The position numbers and the translations under genes are program-made. This document shows positions 47,300 to 59,082 of a DNA stretch of 64,000 nt, one piece after another. Each line of letters begins with the position of its first letter. Position 1 is the first letter of the stretch. A model generated the notes under the pieces. That model was not told where the DNA came from. It saw nothing but the letters and a program-made list of their open reading frames with translations, and did not search any database. Where the stretch lies: positions 42,000,092-42,064,091 of the forward strand of contig NC_054741.1 of NCBI RefSeq assembly GCF_018143015.1, in the 5' to 3' direction. Source of the stretch: Lytechinus variegatus (taxonomy: Eukaryota > Echinodermata > Echinoidea > Temnopleuroida > Toxopneustidae).

Positions 47300-48532
47300 C
47301 GTAACGGTTTGCACATTTCCTGAACTTAATAAAAATACGGACATTAAAATATTGTGTCTGTCATACTATGATAAACATCAGCGATTGAACTAGCATGACA
47401 AAGAACGTTTGAATCTAAAATCCTTACGTGGTAATCATGACGGACCCGTTTCGTGGAAACGTTATATGTACGTTATATATCGAAGTACCGTGATGAAAGT
47501 TGACAGACATTGTTTCGGGTAGTAATTTGGAAAATTAACATTTTTTTCAGGGCTAGAAAAACTGTGAAATTTAAATGCTCTCTAAACACTTCTTCGTCCA
47601 TGATTATCACATCAAATGAGATTTCTTAACATTTCTAACAGCTGGAGATAAAAAATTGAAACGTTACTTGATGCGTTTGACAGACAAGGGGTAGTGAGTA
47701 ACGTCCGCGATAACACGCCCGAAGGGAATAAGCTAGTAATTTCCGAGGTCGATTAAAAGTTGTTTTTATCGTACTTTGCACCTTCTAAATGTAATATTTA
47801 TTAACTGCAGGTTACAGTGTACATTGGATTTACTGATATTTAGATTACTGGGAATTTGACAGATTTTGACAGACCGGAGTAACGTTTCCACTACCGTCGG
47901 CAAAATTCAGTTTGTGTTATGAAGATACACGAGTCTGAAATTTTTACTGCATCAATTTAAGAAAGGAACATATATGGTATACGAATATGATACTATTTGG
48001 TAAAAGGGGTCTCCCATTTTTTCCTACAAATGTTTCAAATATGAACAGCTCATGAACAAGTAGTATTTGTCTGTCAAATATGTAACGTTTTCAACATAAT
48101 AATTAAAAAACAACAAATTAAATTTTGTGGGTGGAGATCAAAATTGTCTTTATTATTTCCTTTATTGAAGATCTGTTGTGCAATGATAATGAAAACACAA
48201 ATACAAATTTATCTTTTTAGATAAATAACTTCATTTATTTGACACCATAAAACACAAGTATATAGAGAATCTGCCATTAGTAAGACTTGGTTTCGATTAA
48301 CCAAACTTTAAAGAGTGTTCGAACAACACCTTGAATGCCCTTACCTGTAACCCTATCTAGGCCAGGGTATTTTGGGAGTTGATATGGCCCAGGGGGGGGG
48401 GGGGGGTGGGGGGCTTCCCAGGTCCCCCCCTTGATATCTCGGCCATTGGCCGCACGATCACGCCAAAAATTTGTGCGCAGGTTGTCTTGGACATAATCTA
48501 CAATACTATACAGTAATTTATTTCATGCAAAT
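47300..48532. other. Element interior, no gene; poly-G run
   Basis: Contains GTGAGTAACGTCCGCG near 47692 and GGAGTAACGTTTCCAC near 47875, again resembling the subterminal motif. Run of 15 G at 48392-48406. No open frame supported. Confidence 0.45.
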
Positions 48533-49319
48533 ATGAAAATACTTACCTGATTTTCTTATTTACGAGATAACTCATACATCTACTTGATTTGCTAGTTCAG
48601 CCCTCTGGACTGCCATACCCGAATAGAACTCCCAAGGATTTAAAAAGCGCGAGCGCGCCCTCTCCCGTTCAGGCTTACTACCCATGATCACCGCGCAACT
48701 AGCGTCCATCTTCCTCACCTTTCGCAAGCCCATACGTTGAAACATGTTGCTACGCAAGGCGGAGGGTCGGTGGGAGGGTATCAAGTAGATGTATGAGTTA
48801 TCTCGTAAATAAGAAAATCAGGTAAGTATTTTCATAATTTACTTCAATAACTCCATACATCTACTTGATTTGCTAGACCAGCACGGACTCAAACCGTAGG
48901 GAGGCATGTTTTCAATTGTAAGCCTAAGAAAATTTAAAAGAAAAAACAAAAACAACGAAATTTAGGGAGAGGGGGAAAAAAGCCGCAGCTGCTTTAAGCG
49001 CCGAAGCAGCAAATCTCGCCTCGCTGGACGGAATGTCCTTCAAGTAGAAAGAAGTGAAGGAGTTAGTTGAGCGCCAAAAGGCGGCCCTCAAAAATGTCCT
49101 CGAGAGGAATGCCCTGTATACTCAGGAATACTAAGTATCATGGGCCCTCGGCCTAGTGTCAGGAGAACAACATCACCTGCTGACTAGAGCGTAAGAATCG
49201 AAATTTGTTGAAAATTTCAACAAGAATCGTGATCGGAAAACTGAAGCTTTTAAGGCTCAGTAAGTGATCAATCGACCAATCTGAGAAGGCGAGATATCTC
49301 AGAACCCCTACCGGAATTT

Positions 49320-49520
49320 AAGCGTGCCGCTTGCTAGTAACTAGCATGCGACTAGCAGGGCACTCGCTTAATAAGCGAGTGCATGCTAGCGAACAGTCCC
49401 TGCTCGCTAAAAGATCGCTTAACTATTACTCTGCACGCATATCACACGCTTAATAAGCTAACCGCATGCTAGTTACTAGCATGCCGCAAGCTTGCGCAAG
49501 CTAGTCGCACGCTTCCCGCA
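49320..49520. repeat. Palindrome-rich segment of the DIRS-like fossil
   Basis: Overlapping self-complementary words: GCTAGTAACTAGC, CACTCGCTTAATAAGCGAGTG, GCATGCTAGTTACTAGCATGC split by spacer, GCAAGCTTGCGCAAGC. Strong secondary structure is likely in RNA or single-stranded DNA. Confidence 0.75.
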
Positions 49521-52394
49521 AGCTTGGAAATTTCTGTAGGGGAAGCCTCCGCGTGGGAGAAAGCGCCCAGAATTCGATATCTGTCTCAAATGCGTGAGGG
49601 CAGAAATCTGCAGAATTCTGATAGAGAGCTGTGGTAAAAAGTTACTAGCGGTCCGAAGGGGACCAGGAACGACGGAGAGTAGGGATTTAGGAAGAAAACC
49701 ACTCGTAAGGCAGACAAGGGTCGAGAATGCGACTGAGTGCCATCCTGTTAATAAGGAATGCCGCGGACATGTTGCCTATGTAGAATAGAGCAGTCTGGTC
49801 AAAACAGCTCAACCGGGCGTGTCAGGGATACAGCGCGGTACACATCACGACAAAAGTGTGTTAGACCGAGTGATCGAGAGAGAACTCAGGATCCCCTTTC
49901 TCCCATACTGATTGAAGCACCCATCTGAGGGTGCAGTGCCCGCGGTGGAAGAGGTGGCTTGGCTCAAGCCACCATCGCCGAGAGAGCCCGTGAGGCTAGG
50001 CTGCGATGGCTGTCCGCTGGGCGGGGGAATCCCTAGCAGCAGCAAGTGTACGCCAGAGGGAGCTGGCGAAAAAAAATCTGTCACGATATTACGTGTAAAC
50101 GACCATCAAGAGATGCTCTAAACGAACAGACATCGCCAGATATGATACCTCAACCGTTACATTCCCAACGGAATCGAATGAGGTAGCAACGGCCCTGTCC
50201 TATCAAGTTAGGGACGGAAACTGGCTAAGAGTGTCGAAGTCCTCGCTTGAAGAAACAAGCGAGGGAGACTTGAGGAAGTAATCACAAAATTTCCATCAGT
50301 CTGCGGTGAGAACCAGTTGTTTATGAAAACAGTCACAAGGCCTGTTTCTCAGGTGATCGTAAGAGCGAGCACCGCCGGCGCCGGTTGCGGCAGCGTGGAA
50401 CAGTCCGATATCGGTAAGATAAGGAGCTCCAAAAAGCTGCGGGGGGGGGGGGCGGCAAAAATGACGCCCTAAGCAGCGGGGGATGAGAATCTAAATTTCT
50501 AAAAGAAGAACTCCAGTGAAGTAAATCACTTACATGGAGAGGCTCATCCACAGTCGGCCCGAGAGAAGGCGGGTCGTAGTGATCGTGGTTAGGAAGGCAT
50601 AAGCATACATCCGTCCACTGTTACATCATCCTCGGTCGTGCGGTGACCCTGGCCACATGCCTTGCATGGAAGGAGGATGAAAGCAGCATGCGGGGCGACT
50701 CGAGTGTGCCGTGAAAAAATTTCTAAGAAAGAAGCCGATTCGACTAACGGGCACGGTAAAGACATCCACCGTAGACCACTCCGCACAAGGAGGGAGCGGC
50801 GGAGACGCCCGCAAGATTGACCCACATAGAGGGCAGTCTATAAGATAGACAGTTAGAGCTCGACCGATGGTCTGGCGGTGTACAGTTTGGTGTGAACTCG
50901 CCGACCCGGTACGGTGGGTGTGCCCAGAAAGTAGGCATAGAATACCGACAGAGAATCCTGGGGCTTTAAACAAGTTTGAACGCACGTACATAGCCAACAA
51001 TCTCATGAGATGTACGGCGGTTACTTTCCTCCGAGATGATGTTTACCCAACCGGGAAAGACTCGGGGAACAGCTGTGAATGTCAACAGGAGGGATATCTA
51101 GCATATGAAAAGCTGATTCCTTCCACGTATTCGGAGCGGGTGCTGCCGGCGGTGTCCGGGGGGACGACCGGTGATGGCAGCTCGGGCAGGGTTCGTACGA
51201 GCCGCCCGAATACGAGACAAATAGGTTAACATAACCATAATGCACCGGGTGGTGAAGGCATAGCGATTATTAAGCACAGGAGAACTTTTAATCGCCGTGA
51301 CATTCAGATCCGATATACATACTCATAAGCTCGGAGAGCTATGAGATAGTGAGACATACCGCTGAGCGGTGATGGTGCTCATATCAGAGTCGCCCTCTCT
51401 TCAGCGGCGATCGCTGGAGAACGGGTGTCTGTACTATAGCCCTGACTCTGGCGTTGCAAGGGTAGGAGCTAAGTAAGACAGGGCACCCTTACTTTCTAAT
51501 AGAAAGTGAGGTTCAGGCCAGAAAAGCGACGGTCCCGTCGCCTGGGCGGACGGTCCGCGGACGTGATAGGTTGTCCTCTCAAAGCAGCCAAACATTCTCA
51601 CGAGAGAAGTGCGGCATGCGGTATGTAAGAGATTCATACCTCCAATCTACGGGCCCGCTTAGGGGGAAGAATGGAGAGAGTTACCGCTGAAGGAGTCGTC
51701 GCCGTATGTGAGCTTGACGTAGAGGGCGAATTCGGGAGTACCTGCATAATAATCGCCCCCCCCCCTGCCTCTGCCTTCTCGCTAGCCTCGAGAGGCTTGA
51801 AAATTTCGAGACGGCGGCGCCGGAGCCTGGCGCTTCCGGGCAGCAGCAGAGCGGGGGTGGGTTTACACCCACGGAGCTGGCGGCTTCCTCGTCGTAGGAG
51901 CCGCCTCGTCTAGAGCGACCCCGTCACTCTCCGAGACCCCCAATTCGGCCGATTGAGCTCGGAGCGCCTGAAGAGGCGGGGCGAGAAAATATGGACTCCC
52001 TTGCTTCATCAATACCCCCGCTCGGAGGGTAGATGTGAGGTAGATACTTGTCAAGCAGCGCCTGAGCGCTTACTGAAAAGTCGACCGCGGGATAGGGGTT
52101 GTCCTCGTAAAGGGAGTCTCGCTCTATGGACTGAACCGGGAGGTTGTCCAGTAAGCGCCGGGGTGGCCCCGCGTGTCGGCTGGGACACGTGCTCTGAGAT
52201 CGACGAAAATGCTGGAAAGCACACGCGATCTTGGGGCACCCGGTTAGTCGGTGCACTGGCTGGCGATTTAACAGAATCGCTCGAGGATTTCCCGGGTGTC
52301 TGGTGGTTATTGCCCACTTGTCTCGCTTGATGCTCAGGGGCATCAGCGGGGTGAGTAGACGTCGAGGGTGGGGTGAACCCGCACTACTCGAAAG

Positions 52395-53240
52395 CAGAAT
52401 GTAGCAGCATGAATAGCTGTGACATCTGACCACCGACACAAGGGTCTGAAGGAGGGACGCCCATGGCAACAGGGCTGGCCGACCTCACCTTCGACCTCTT
52501 CTTCTTCGCGGCCTCCGCCGGTGTGGCCGGGGCAGAAGAAGGCACAAGAGGCACGGGTGATTTCTTACGATTTGCCGCCCCTGGCAGGGCGGCCGTCAAC
52601 AACGAAACTTCACCCGAATCTGACGGGGTCAGATTGTGGTCACAGTCTGATGTGTGACGCCTCTCGCGGTAGCAGAATGTAGCAGCATGAATAGCTGTAA
52701 CATCTGACCACCGACACAAGGGTCTGAAGGAGGAACGCCCATGGCAGCAGGGCTGGCCAACCTCTCCTTCGACCTCTTCTTCTTCTTCTCTTTCTGCGGG
52801 CTCCGCCGGCGTGGCCGGGGCAGAAGAAGGCATGAGAGGCACGGTTGATTTCTTACGATTTGCCGCCCCTGGCAGGGCGGCCGCCGACAATGAAACTTCA
52901 CCCGAATCTGACGGGGTCAGATTGTGGTCACAGCCCGATGTGTGACGCCTCTCGCGGTAGCAGAATATAGCAGCATAACATGTATGACTGTAACATCTGG
53001 CCACCGATAAGAGGGTCTGAAGGAGGAATGCCCATGGCAACAGGGCTGGCCGACCTCTCCTTCGACCTCTTCTTCTTCTTCTTATTTTGCGGGCTCCGCC
53101 GGCGTGGCCGGAGCAGAAGAAGGCACAAGAGGCACGGGTGATCTCTTACGATTTGCCGCCCCTGGCAGGGCGGCCGCCAACAACGAAACTTCACCCGAAT
53201 CTGACGGGGTCAGATTGTGGTCACGATCAGATTGTGGTTA
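52395..53240. repeat. Three tandem units of about 280 bp
   Basis: AGCAGAATGTAGCAGCATGA-type starts at about 52395, 52671 and 52957; each unit continues with ACATCTG.CCACCGA, GGCTGGCCGACCTC, CTTACGATTTGCCGCCCCTG and CACCCGAATCTGACGGGGTC. Inside the DIRS-like fossil; minus-strand open frames repeat with the unit. Confidence 0.85.
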
Positions 53241-54474
53241 CAGTCTGTGTGACGCCTCTCGCGGTCAGGGGCTGGGCGATCTCTCCCGATGCTGTCAACG
53301 GAGGACGACTTATACGGCAGAGATCCTGACCTGTGCCGGGGGGAGAGAACCGCACTCTCCCTCCGGACTTCTGGTGACCCGGTAGCCGGTGGGTCGCATA
53401 GCCCTATGGGTGCTGCGGCGGCAGGACCTAGTTTAGGCTTGGAAGCCTTGGCTACCACTTTTTCCTTTGTCCGAGACCGTGGCACCACAGTCTCGGCCTT
53501 CCTTCTCTTAGCATCCGACCGCAAATTCGGAATGCTGATCGACGCACCCTCATACTCACCGCCGCTGGGCGCTCACCGCGGCGTCCCTCCTGCTCGCCTG
53601 GAGGCGGCCGACTTCTGTAACTTGCAATCGGGACGGTCCCCGTGGAGGGCACCAGGTCCTCTGGGGCTGTGTTAGTCCCATTCAAAGATACCTCTCTCTA
53701 CCCTGAAAAAGGAAAAACACGAATTTTTCTTTTTTTTTTTTTTTTTACAAAGATCTCGCTTAGATTAAAAGTGGAGACCGGAGTGGTCTTTCCCTCCTCC
53801 TAAAAGGAGTTTGTTTGAGCAAACAGAACAAAACAAGAGGGGAGGGGTAGGGAGGAAGAAGAACCTAAGAATAGTTTAGGTATCTGCCTGTAAGAAAATA
53901 AAAAGGAGGTCGGAGATTTTGAAAAAAGAACTCCTACAAGGTTCCCCTACTATATTCTCTTTTATTGTGCCCGAAGGAAAAATTCGAAACAAAAATTCAA
54001 AAATGAATGCAAGTTCAGAAGAGAACGAAGTTTCCACCTGCGAAGAAACACAAAAACAAGCATTTCAGAGCAGGAAGAAAAAGGGATTGAGAGACAAATA
54101 ATTCCTAGATAAGAGAAATTTTACGATAATTTCCAAGAGGAAAAAAAAGTAACCTCCTGTGGAAAGGTAAAGAAATTCAGAACAGGAGGAAGGAGGAACG
54201 TCTCTAGTAACGATTCCAAGAGGAAGAACGACACAGTAAATCCTCAAAGGGAATCGTAGAGCCCGCCTGTCGAAATAAAAAAATATATAAGACTAGGAGG
54301 GAAGAGGGAATTGAACGAAGAAAACAATTCCGGGACAGGTCAAAAAAATTTCTAACAGGAAGGAGACCCCACCTGTAAAGAACAAAATTTTTTTTTTTTT
54401 TTTTAGGGGGGATTGAATAACCAAACAATCATCAGGTATAATTGCGTAAGCCGAATTAAACAATCCCCGAAGCG

Positions 54475-54745
54475 TCTGTGAATAAAATATTAATCAAGAA
54501 TTTTATTCAGAACAGAAAGGAAAAGGAATTGAGCTTTAGGATCCGCCTGTGAATAAAATATCAATCAAGAAATTTATTCAGAACAGAAGGAAAAGGAATT
54601 GAGCTTTAAGATCCGCCTGTGAAAAAAATATCAATCAAGAAATTTATTCAGAACAGAAGGAAAAAGGAATTGAGCTTTAAGATCCGCCTGTGAATAAAAT
54701 ATCAATTAAGAAATTTATTCAGAACAGAAAAGAAAGAGAATTGAA
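54475..54745. repeat. Four tandem units of about 66 bp
   Basis: Unit built from TGTGAATAAAATATCAATCA, AGAAATTTATTCAGAACAG, AAGGAAAAGGAATTGAGCTT and TAAGATCCGCC, four copies with few differences, so recent. Confidence 0.85.
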
Positions 54746-55603
54746 GAATTAATCAATCAATAATCAATCGAAAATCTTAATAAATCAATTCCAGAAAGCA
54801 AGGAAGGAAAAGAGTTGAAGATCCCAACCTGCAAAAAGAAATAACAATAACACCCTCGACAACAAAGTGTAGAGGCTGTCTAGAATTTAATTCAAAAACG
54901 GCACCAAAAGCCACCACGCTTTGAACGTGAAGAACAATAACCATGACAGGTGGTGAAAGCTTGCTGCCACGTAGGCAGGCCAAGCCCGGTGCCTCGCGAA
55001 CGCGCTAGCGATGCGGCGCGACGAGAACTCAAACGTTAGGAAAACAATTTAAGTGTCATCAAAAACACGTCTAAAAAGTCACGCCAAGTGTAAATTCTGA
55101 ACACAATCTTACACACAAATGGAAAGATTGAAATTAAAAGGGAGAATGCACCACAGATAAGCGAAAATAATATACCAAAGCTCAAAAAGATTTGAGCTCT
55201 TAGGAGACTTATCTGAGCACGTCTTGACAGGTGGCTTGCCGAAAGCAAAAGAGGAAGATGGACGCTAGTTGCGCGGTGATCATGGGTAGTAAGCCTGAAC
55301 GGGAGAGGGCGCGCTCGCGCTTTTTAAATCCTTGGGAGTTCTATTCGGGTATGGCAGTCCAGAGGGCTGAACTAGCAAATCAAGTAGATGTATGGAGTTA
55401 TTGAAGTAAATTAGATATTAAGCGATTATGCTTATTTATGCATAATTATTAAGCAAAACCATACTTTTCCCTCTTATTCCCTAATAAAGCTCCAATTGTT
55501 CCAATTTTTGGTATAAAATCTCTTTTTGATGTTCTTAGCAATGAATTTTACACACATTTAATTTTTAATGACATGTGTGTTGTTAACCATACATGGACAA
55601 AAT

Positions 55604-55960
55604 GTAACGTGAGTAACCATATTATCTGCACCCCAAGTAAAAACCATGTGTTCTTTAATATTTTAATTATATACAAAGTTTGTCTCCCTAATATACTTCT
55701 TTGAAATGGATATAATCAACTTTCATAAAAGCCTTGTATGAGGAGACATTTCACTTATGTCGACTTTTCATTTTATGCATGTCCAAATCATGTAACGTGA
55801 GTAACCGACACATTCCAAAGATTTGCCAGGAGCATAACAAAATTTCCCAAGTTTTGATTTTATACAAAGGATAGTCAGAATGTGTACTTTGTTGTGATAT
55901 GGAGATGTTTAGTTCCTATCAAGTATGAGTCAAGGTGTCTCCAAATGTAACGTGAGTAAC
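55604..55960 (+). promoter_or_regulatory. Right subterminal repeats GTAACGTGAGTAAC
   Basis: Three exact copies at 55604-55617, 55792-55805 and 55947-55960, each followed by C and in the same orientation as the left set. The last abuts the right terminal repeat. Confidence 0.8.
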
Positions 55961-55974
55961 CGTGGAATAGCCCC

Positions 55975-56739
55975 TAGGAGCCTGTAAAGATAATCAACAT
56001 TCACTAGAGAATATTCAGTTTGAGAAGTCTTTGACAATTCTTGGAGTAGATATAGCATATTCACCCAATGTGTTTTTCTTTACAATTGCGAAGAACACTT
56101 GTGTCACATATGTTGGATGAGTATGGCAGACCATTAAGATGGTATCACCAGAAATTCTAGTGCATCTTTTTTATTCTTGCCATGTCGTTAACCAATTTTG
56201 GAATAATGTTGGTACACTTTTTGCTTCACTAGATCTTCCTGATTTCCTCTCAGAAAGTTATGTTCTTTTTGGTATCTGTAAGCCCCAAATTCCCAGAAAT
56301 ATATTTATATTGAACTTTCTGCTCCTGTCAGGTAAACAATATATTTTTAGATGTCGATGTGATGAAACAAAACCTACTCTCCCATTTTTGTAACTTTCTT
56401 TTATCATTTGAAACTGTTGAACATACCATAGCACAAAGGAAATGCAAATTAGAAAAACATGATGGCAAGTGGGCTATCATTCTGAATACTTTAAAGAGGC
56501 GATAAAGCAGAAGGCTATTTTTGTTATGCTTATTTTTTTATAGGCCAAGTGCCTGATTTTTTGTTGTTGTTGTAAACAAACATATATGTTTTCTTATTTT
56601 ATACTATTTTGTATGTTAGACATGTTATTTTATATGCCAACGTCATCTGAACTTTAATATGTGATCCATTATACCATGAATGTTTTGTTATGTATATTTT
56701 GATGAAAAGGATCAATAAAACATGAATTACGAAAAAAAT
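55975..56739 (+). mobile_element. Tx1/L1-like LINE, part 3: C-terminus and tail
   Basis: Begins with the second TA and GGAGCC, continuing the RT frame (KSLTILGVDIAYS). A TGA follows at about 56117, then ILVHLFYSCHVVNQFW, the zinc-binding C-terminal motif of this LINE group. About 200 or more residues expected between these are missing, so there is an internal deletion. The 3' end has AATAAAACATGAATTACG and a short A-rich tail near 56715-56738. Confidence 0.8.
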
Positions 56740-57473
56740 TAATGAGGGCTTTTTTTAGCTTCTAATGGATTAAACAAAATGGCGGTAGCTTCAGGCCTGA
56801 TTGTTATTATTATGATTTTTAGCTCCACCGTAAATTATCGTTTATTATGAAAGCACAGAATTCATGCAAAAATATAAAACATGACGAAAATCTTGCTTTG
56901 AAGGGCAGTATACCCCAGTTTCCCTTATCATCAATTCTCTTCTCCAAGTACTACTAGAAATTTAAGTATAGAAACCCTGTTTCTTGACCTCGGTCCGAAG
57001 ATAACACACCCCAGCATCAACGGTCACAGCAGGGATGGATTGCAATGTGTGTAGTTCTACAGAGTGCATGGATATCCATGTATACACGCATTGATAGAAA
57101 CTTTTTTCTTCCTTTCTTTCTTTCTTTCTCTTTCTTCCTTCCTTCCTTCCTTCCTTCCTTCCTTTCTTTCTTTCTTTCTTTCTTTCTTCTACAGGCAGAC
57201 AAGTTTTACGTAATAGCACAGCTGTTGTTTATCATTTCGTCCTTGGCTCAACGCTCGTACGTTTACTGGCCCGTGGTGGTAAAATTGAGACCTGGCCAAG
57301 ATGGGTTTATGTTGTTGAGATTTTTCAAATGAAAAATGGGATATAGGACCGCAGTTTGCAGTCCGAAGTGCAGTCGAGAATCAAACGGGAGATTCACGTA
57401 ATGAATAAAAGTGAAAAAAAAAAACCCACACAAGATGAAAAATAAAGGAGAGTCCAGAGAGTACGAAATATTA

Positions 57474-57571
<98 letters not shown>

Positions 57572-58971
57572 TGGGAGATCAGTTACGTAATAATATTATG
57601 TAATAATGATAACATATGAATATTATGATAGAATTATGGTTTGTAATAAAGTAATAAATACATTTAATTTTGTATTCAACATGGGTCACCACAAAAAAAA
57701 GGCTTAATGTCAATATAAACACTTCCACCTGACCCCACATTTCTTTTTAGGCGGGGGGGGGGGGGGGGGGGGGGTCAGACCAGTAATACAGAACAAGTAG
57801 GCCTTTTTTTTCTTTTTTGAAAATTTGTATTGATTTTTTTTTGTTTGTAACTGATCTGCATTCCTCTTCTTTGATTCACTAAAATAAACATTTTTTTCTT
57901 ACTTCTGTGTACTTTTACAAGAACGCCCAAATTATTTTGTGGGATTTTATACCCCAAACTTGTTAGTATTGCATTTGTCTGAACCCTTTTCATCTATATT
58001 TCAATATATCATATTTAGTGCTTTTATATTTTGTCTCCTTCTGACTGGCAATAACTTTGTTTGTTACACTATGAATAAAAAGAAAGTACAGGGTCATATT
58101 TTGAAGACTACCCGAATAAAAGGGTACGGTTGGCCGCACTTTGAAGATACATGGCTCTAATTTATTATCGTGTCTGTTCGCATAGGGGATCGCAGCTGAG
58201 ATTGGTCACTTGATCGAGGACAAAGCCCTTTTTTGAACAGGTCGCTTTCTATTGCGTCTGTATACTCTCTTGTACTTCGGAGGAAACAACTTGAATAGCA
58301 AAATACTATTTCATTCAAAAGAGCATTATTTTTTTTGTTATTTCTGCTTGTTCAATTTCATCAATAGATATGTCATTTGAAAGGGGAAACATTGAACTTT
58401 CATTTTATCTTCATAATTTCTTGGTATCTCTACCATTCCTAAGGTTATTTACTCTTTGAAATGTTAAATGAAATTATAATTTTCTAGGTTTTACTTAATG
58501 AAAAAACGATGTACAATATTGCATCTTTTCTCCATTTTTCCAAACGCGAATATGAAAGATAACACGATCAAAAATTCCATGAACCATGCATTATTTCATG
58601 TATATAAGGTTTCATTAAACAACATACAGGTAAAGAGTTATGACCGTTTTAAAATCAGTCGCTGCTTACGTTTTGGTCAATTCAGGATTCCCTCGAATAC
58701 CCCTGGTAGTGGAGGGGTATTCATATTGGCACATTAAGAGTTCAACACAGATTCGTTCTCAGCCTACTGGATTTTCTTTTTAAGTTTAGCAATATTTTGT
58801 GAGTATGTAGGCTTGGGCCTACACAAAATTGAAGCAGATGAATGCGCATATCTTTATTTGTTATGAGTGCCACATGTGGTTATTCAACACCCTTTCTCAC
58901 ATAAATGGGTGCTATTCAATTAAAAAAAAATCAATTTGGGTTGAATTCCTCTGAATATTGGAATGACTTAC
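56740..58971. other. No gene; simple repeats
   Basis: CT-rich (CTTT/CCTT)n at 57105-57192, (TA)n at 57472-57545 followed by (GA)n to 57570, a 22-G run at 57753-57774, and AT-rich DNA elsewhere. No coding support. Confidence 0.6.
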
Positions 58972-59082
58972 TTCACTATATCTGCATAGCAGTTTCAGGC
59001 TTCTTCCAGACATTTTAGTCTTTGTGATCATCTGGTAAGCATGATTGAGGCAGTAAACTCTATCCTCTCTTTCACTAACAAC
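58972..59082 (-). CDS. Isolated internal exon of an unrecognised host gene
   Basis: On the minus strand a strong acceptor (TCTCTTTTCTTTCAG) opens 37 phase-0 codons (VVSEREDRVYCLNHAYQMI..., ending LLCRYSE) closed by a strong donor (GAA|GTAAGT). Only this frame is open. The peptide has natural-looking composition (two Cys, mixed charged and hydrophobic residues). Neither the protein nor other exons are recognised, and it overlaps no repeat that I see. Confidence 0.45.

Larger units (their letters stand above)
48533..55412 (-). mobile_element. DIRS-like retroelement fossil (non-autonomous), 6.9 kb
   Basis: Inverted termini: 48588-48720 matches 55255-55372 inverted (CCATACCCGAATAGAACTCC, GATCACCGCGCAACTAGCG). 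Just inside the left terminus is an internal complementary region: 48781-48835 is a perfect 55-bp inverse of the outer left end (48533-48587), and 48836-48876 is the inverse of the outer right end (55372-55412). This is the DIRS-1 arrangement used to rebuild ends from a circle. The interior is GC-richer, with gag-like Ser/Pro/Ala-rich pieces around 51.9-53.7 kb on the minus strand. No reverse transcriptase or recombinase is recognised, so it looks like a broken or non-autonomous copy. It lies inside the giant element and is younger than it. Confidence 0.75.
35320..55974. mobile_element. Giant TIR element, 20,655 bp, TA target duplication
   Basis: Left tip GGGGCAATTCCACAGG (35320) and right tip, read inverted, GGGGCTATTCCACGG (55974). 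TA stands on both sides (35318-35319, 55975-55976). Joining the flanks through one TA gives ATGTGGATAGGAGCC, which continues the LINE frame (MWIGACKDNQ...KSLTILGVD), so both boundaries are certain to the base. It carries six subterminal copies of GTAACGTGAGTAAC, an intron-bearing gene with DDE-like motifs (41395 to about 47150, minus) and later insertions: minisatellite copy 2 (40499-41382), two MITEs and a DIRS-like fossil (48533-55412). Without these it is about 12.4 kb. TA duplication alone does not fix the superfamily; I see no DNA polymerase, integrase of retroviral type or capsid gene. Confidence 0.9.

Noticed and set aside
49845-53685. Host genes on either strand in the GC-rich stretch
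   Set aside because: The interval lies between DIRS-like inverted termini and is partly tandem repeat; frames are short and overlap on both strands.
35320-55974. A Polinton or other virus-like element
   Set aside because: Size is suggestive, but the target duplication is TA, the terminal repeats are about 15 bp, and no DNA polymerase, protease, ATPase or capsid-like gene is seen.
57017-57219. Lys/Arg/Glu-rich minus-strand protein
   Set aside because: Pure translation of a CTTT/CCTT microsatellite.
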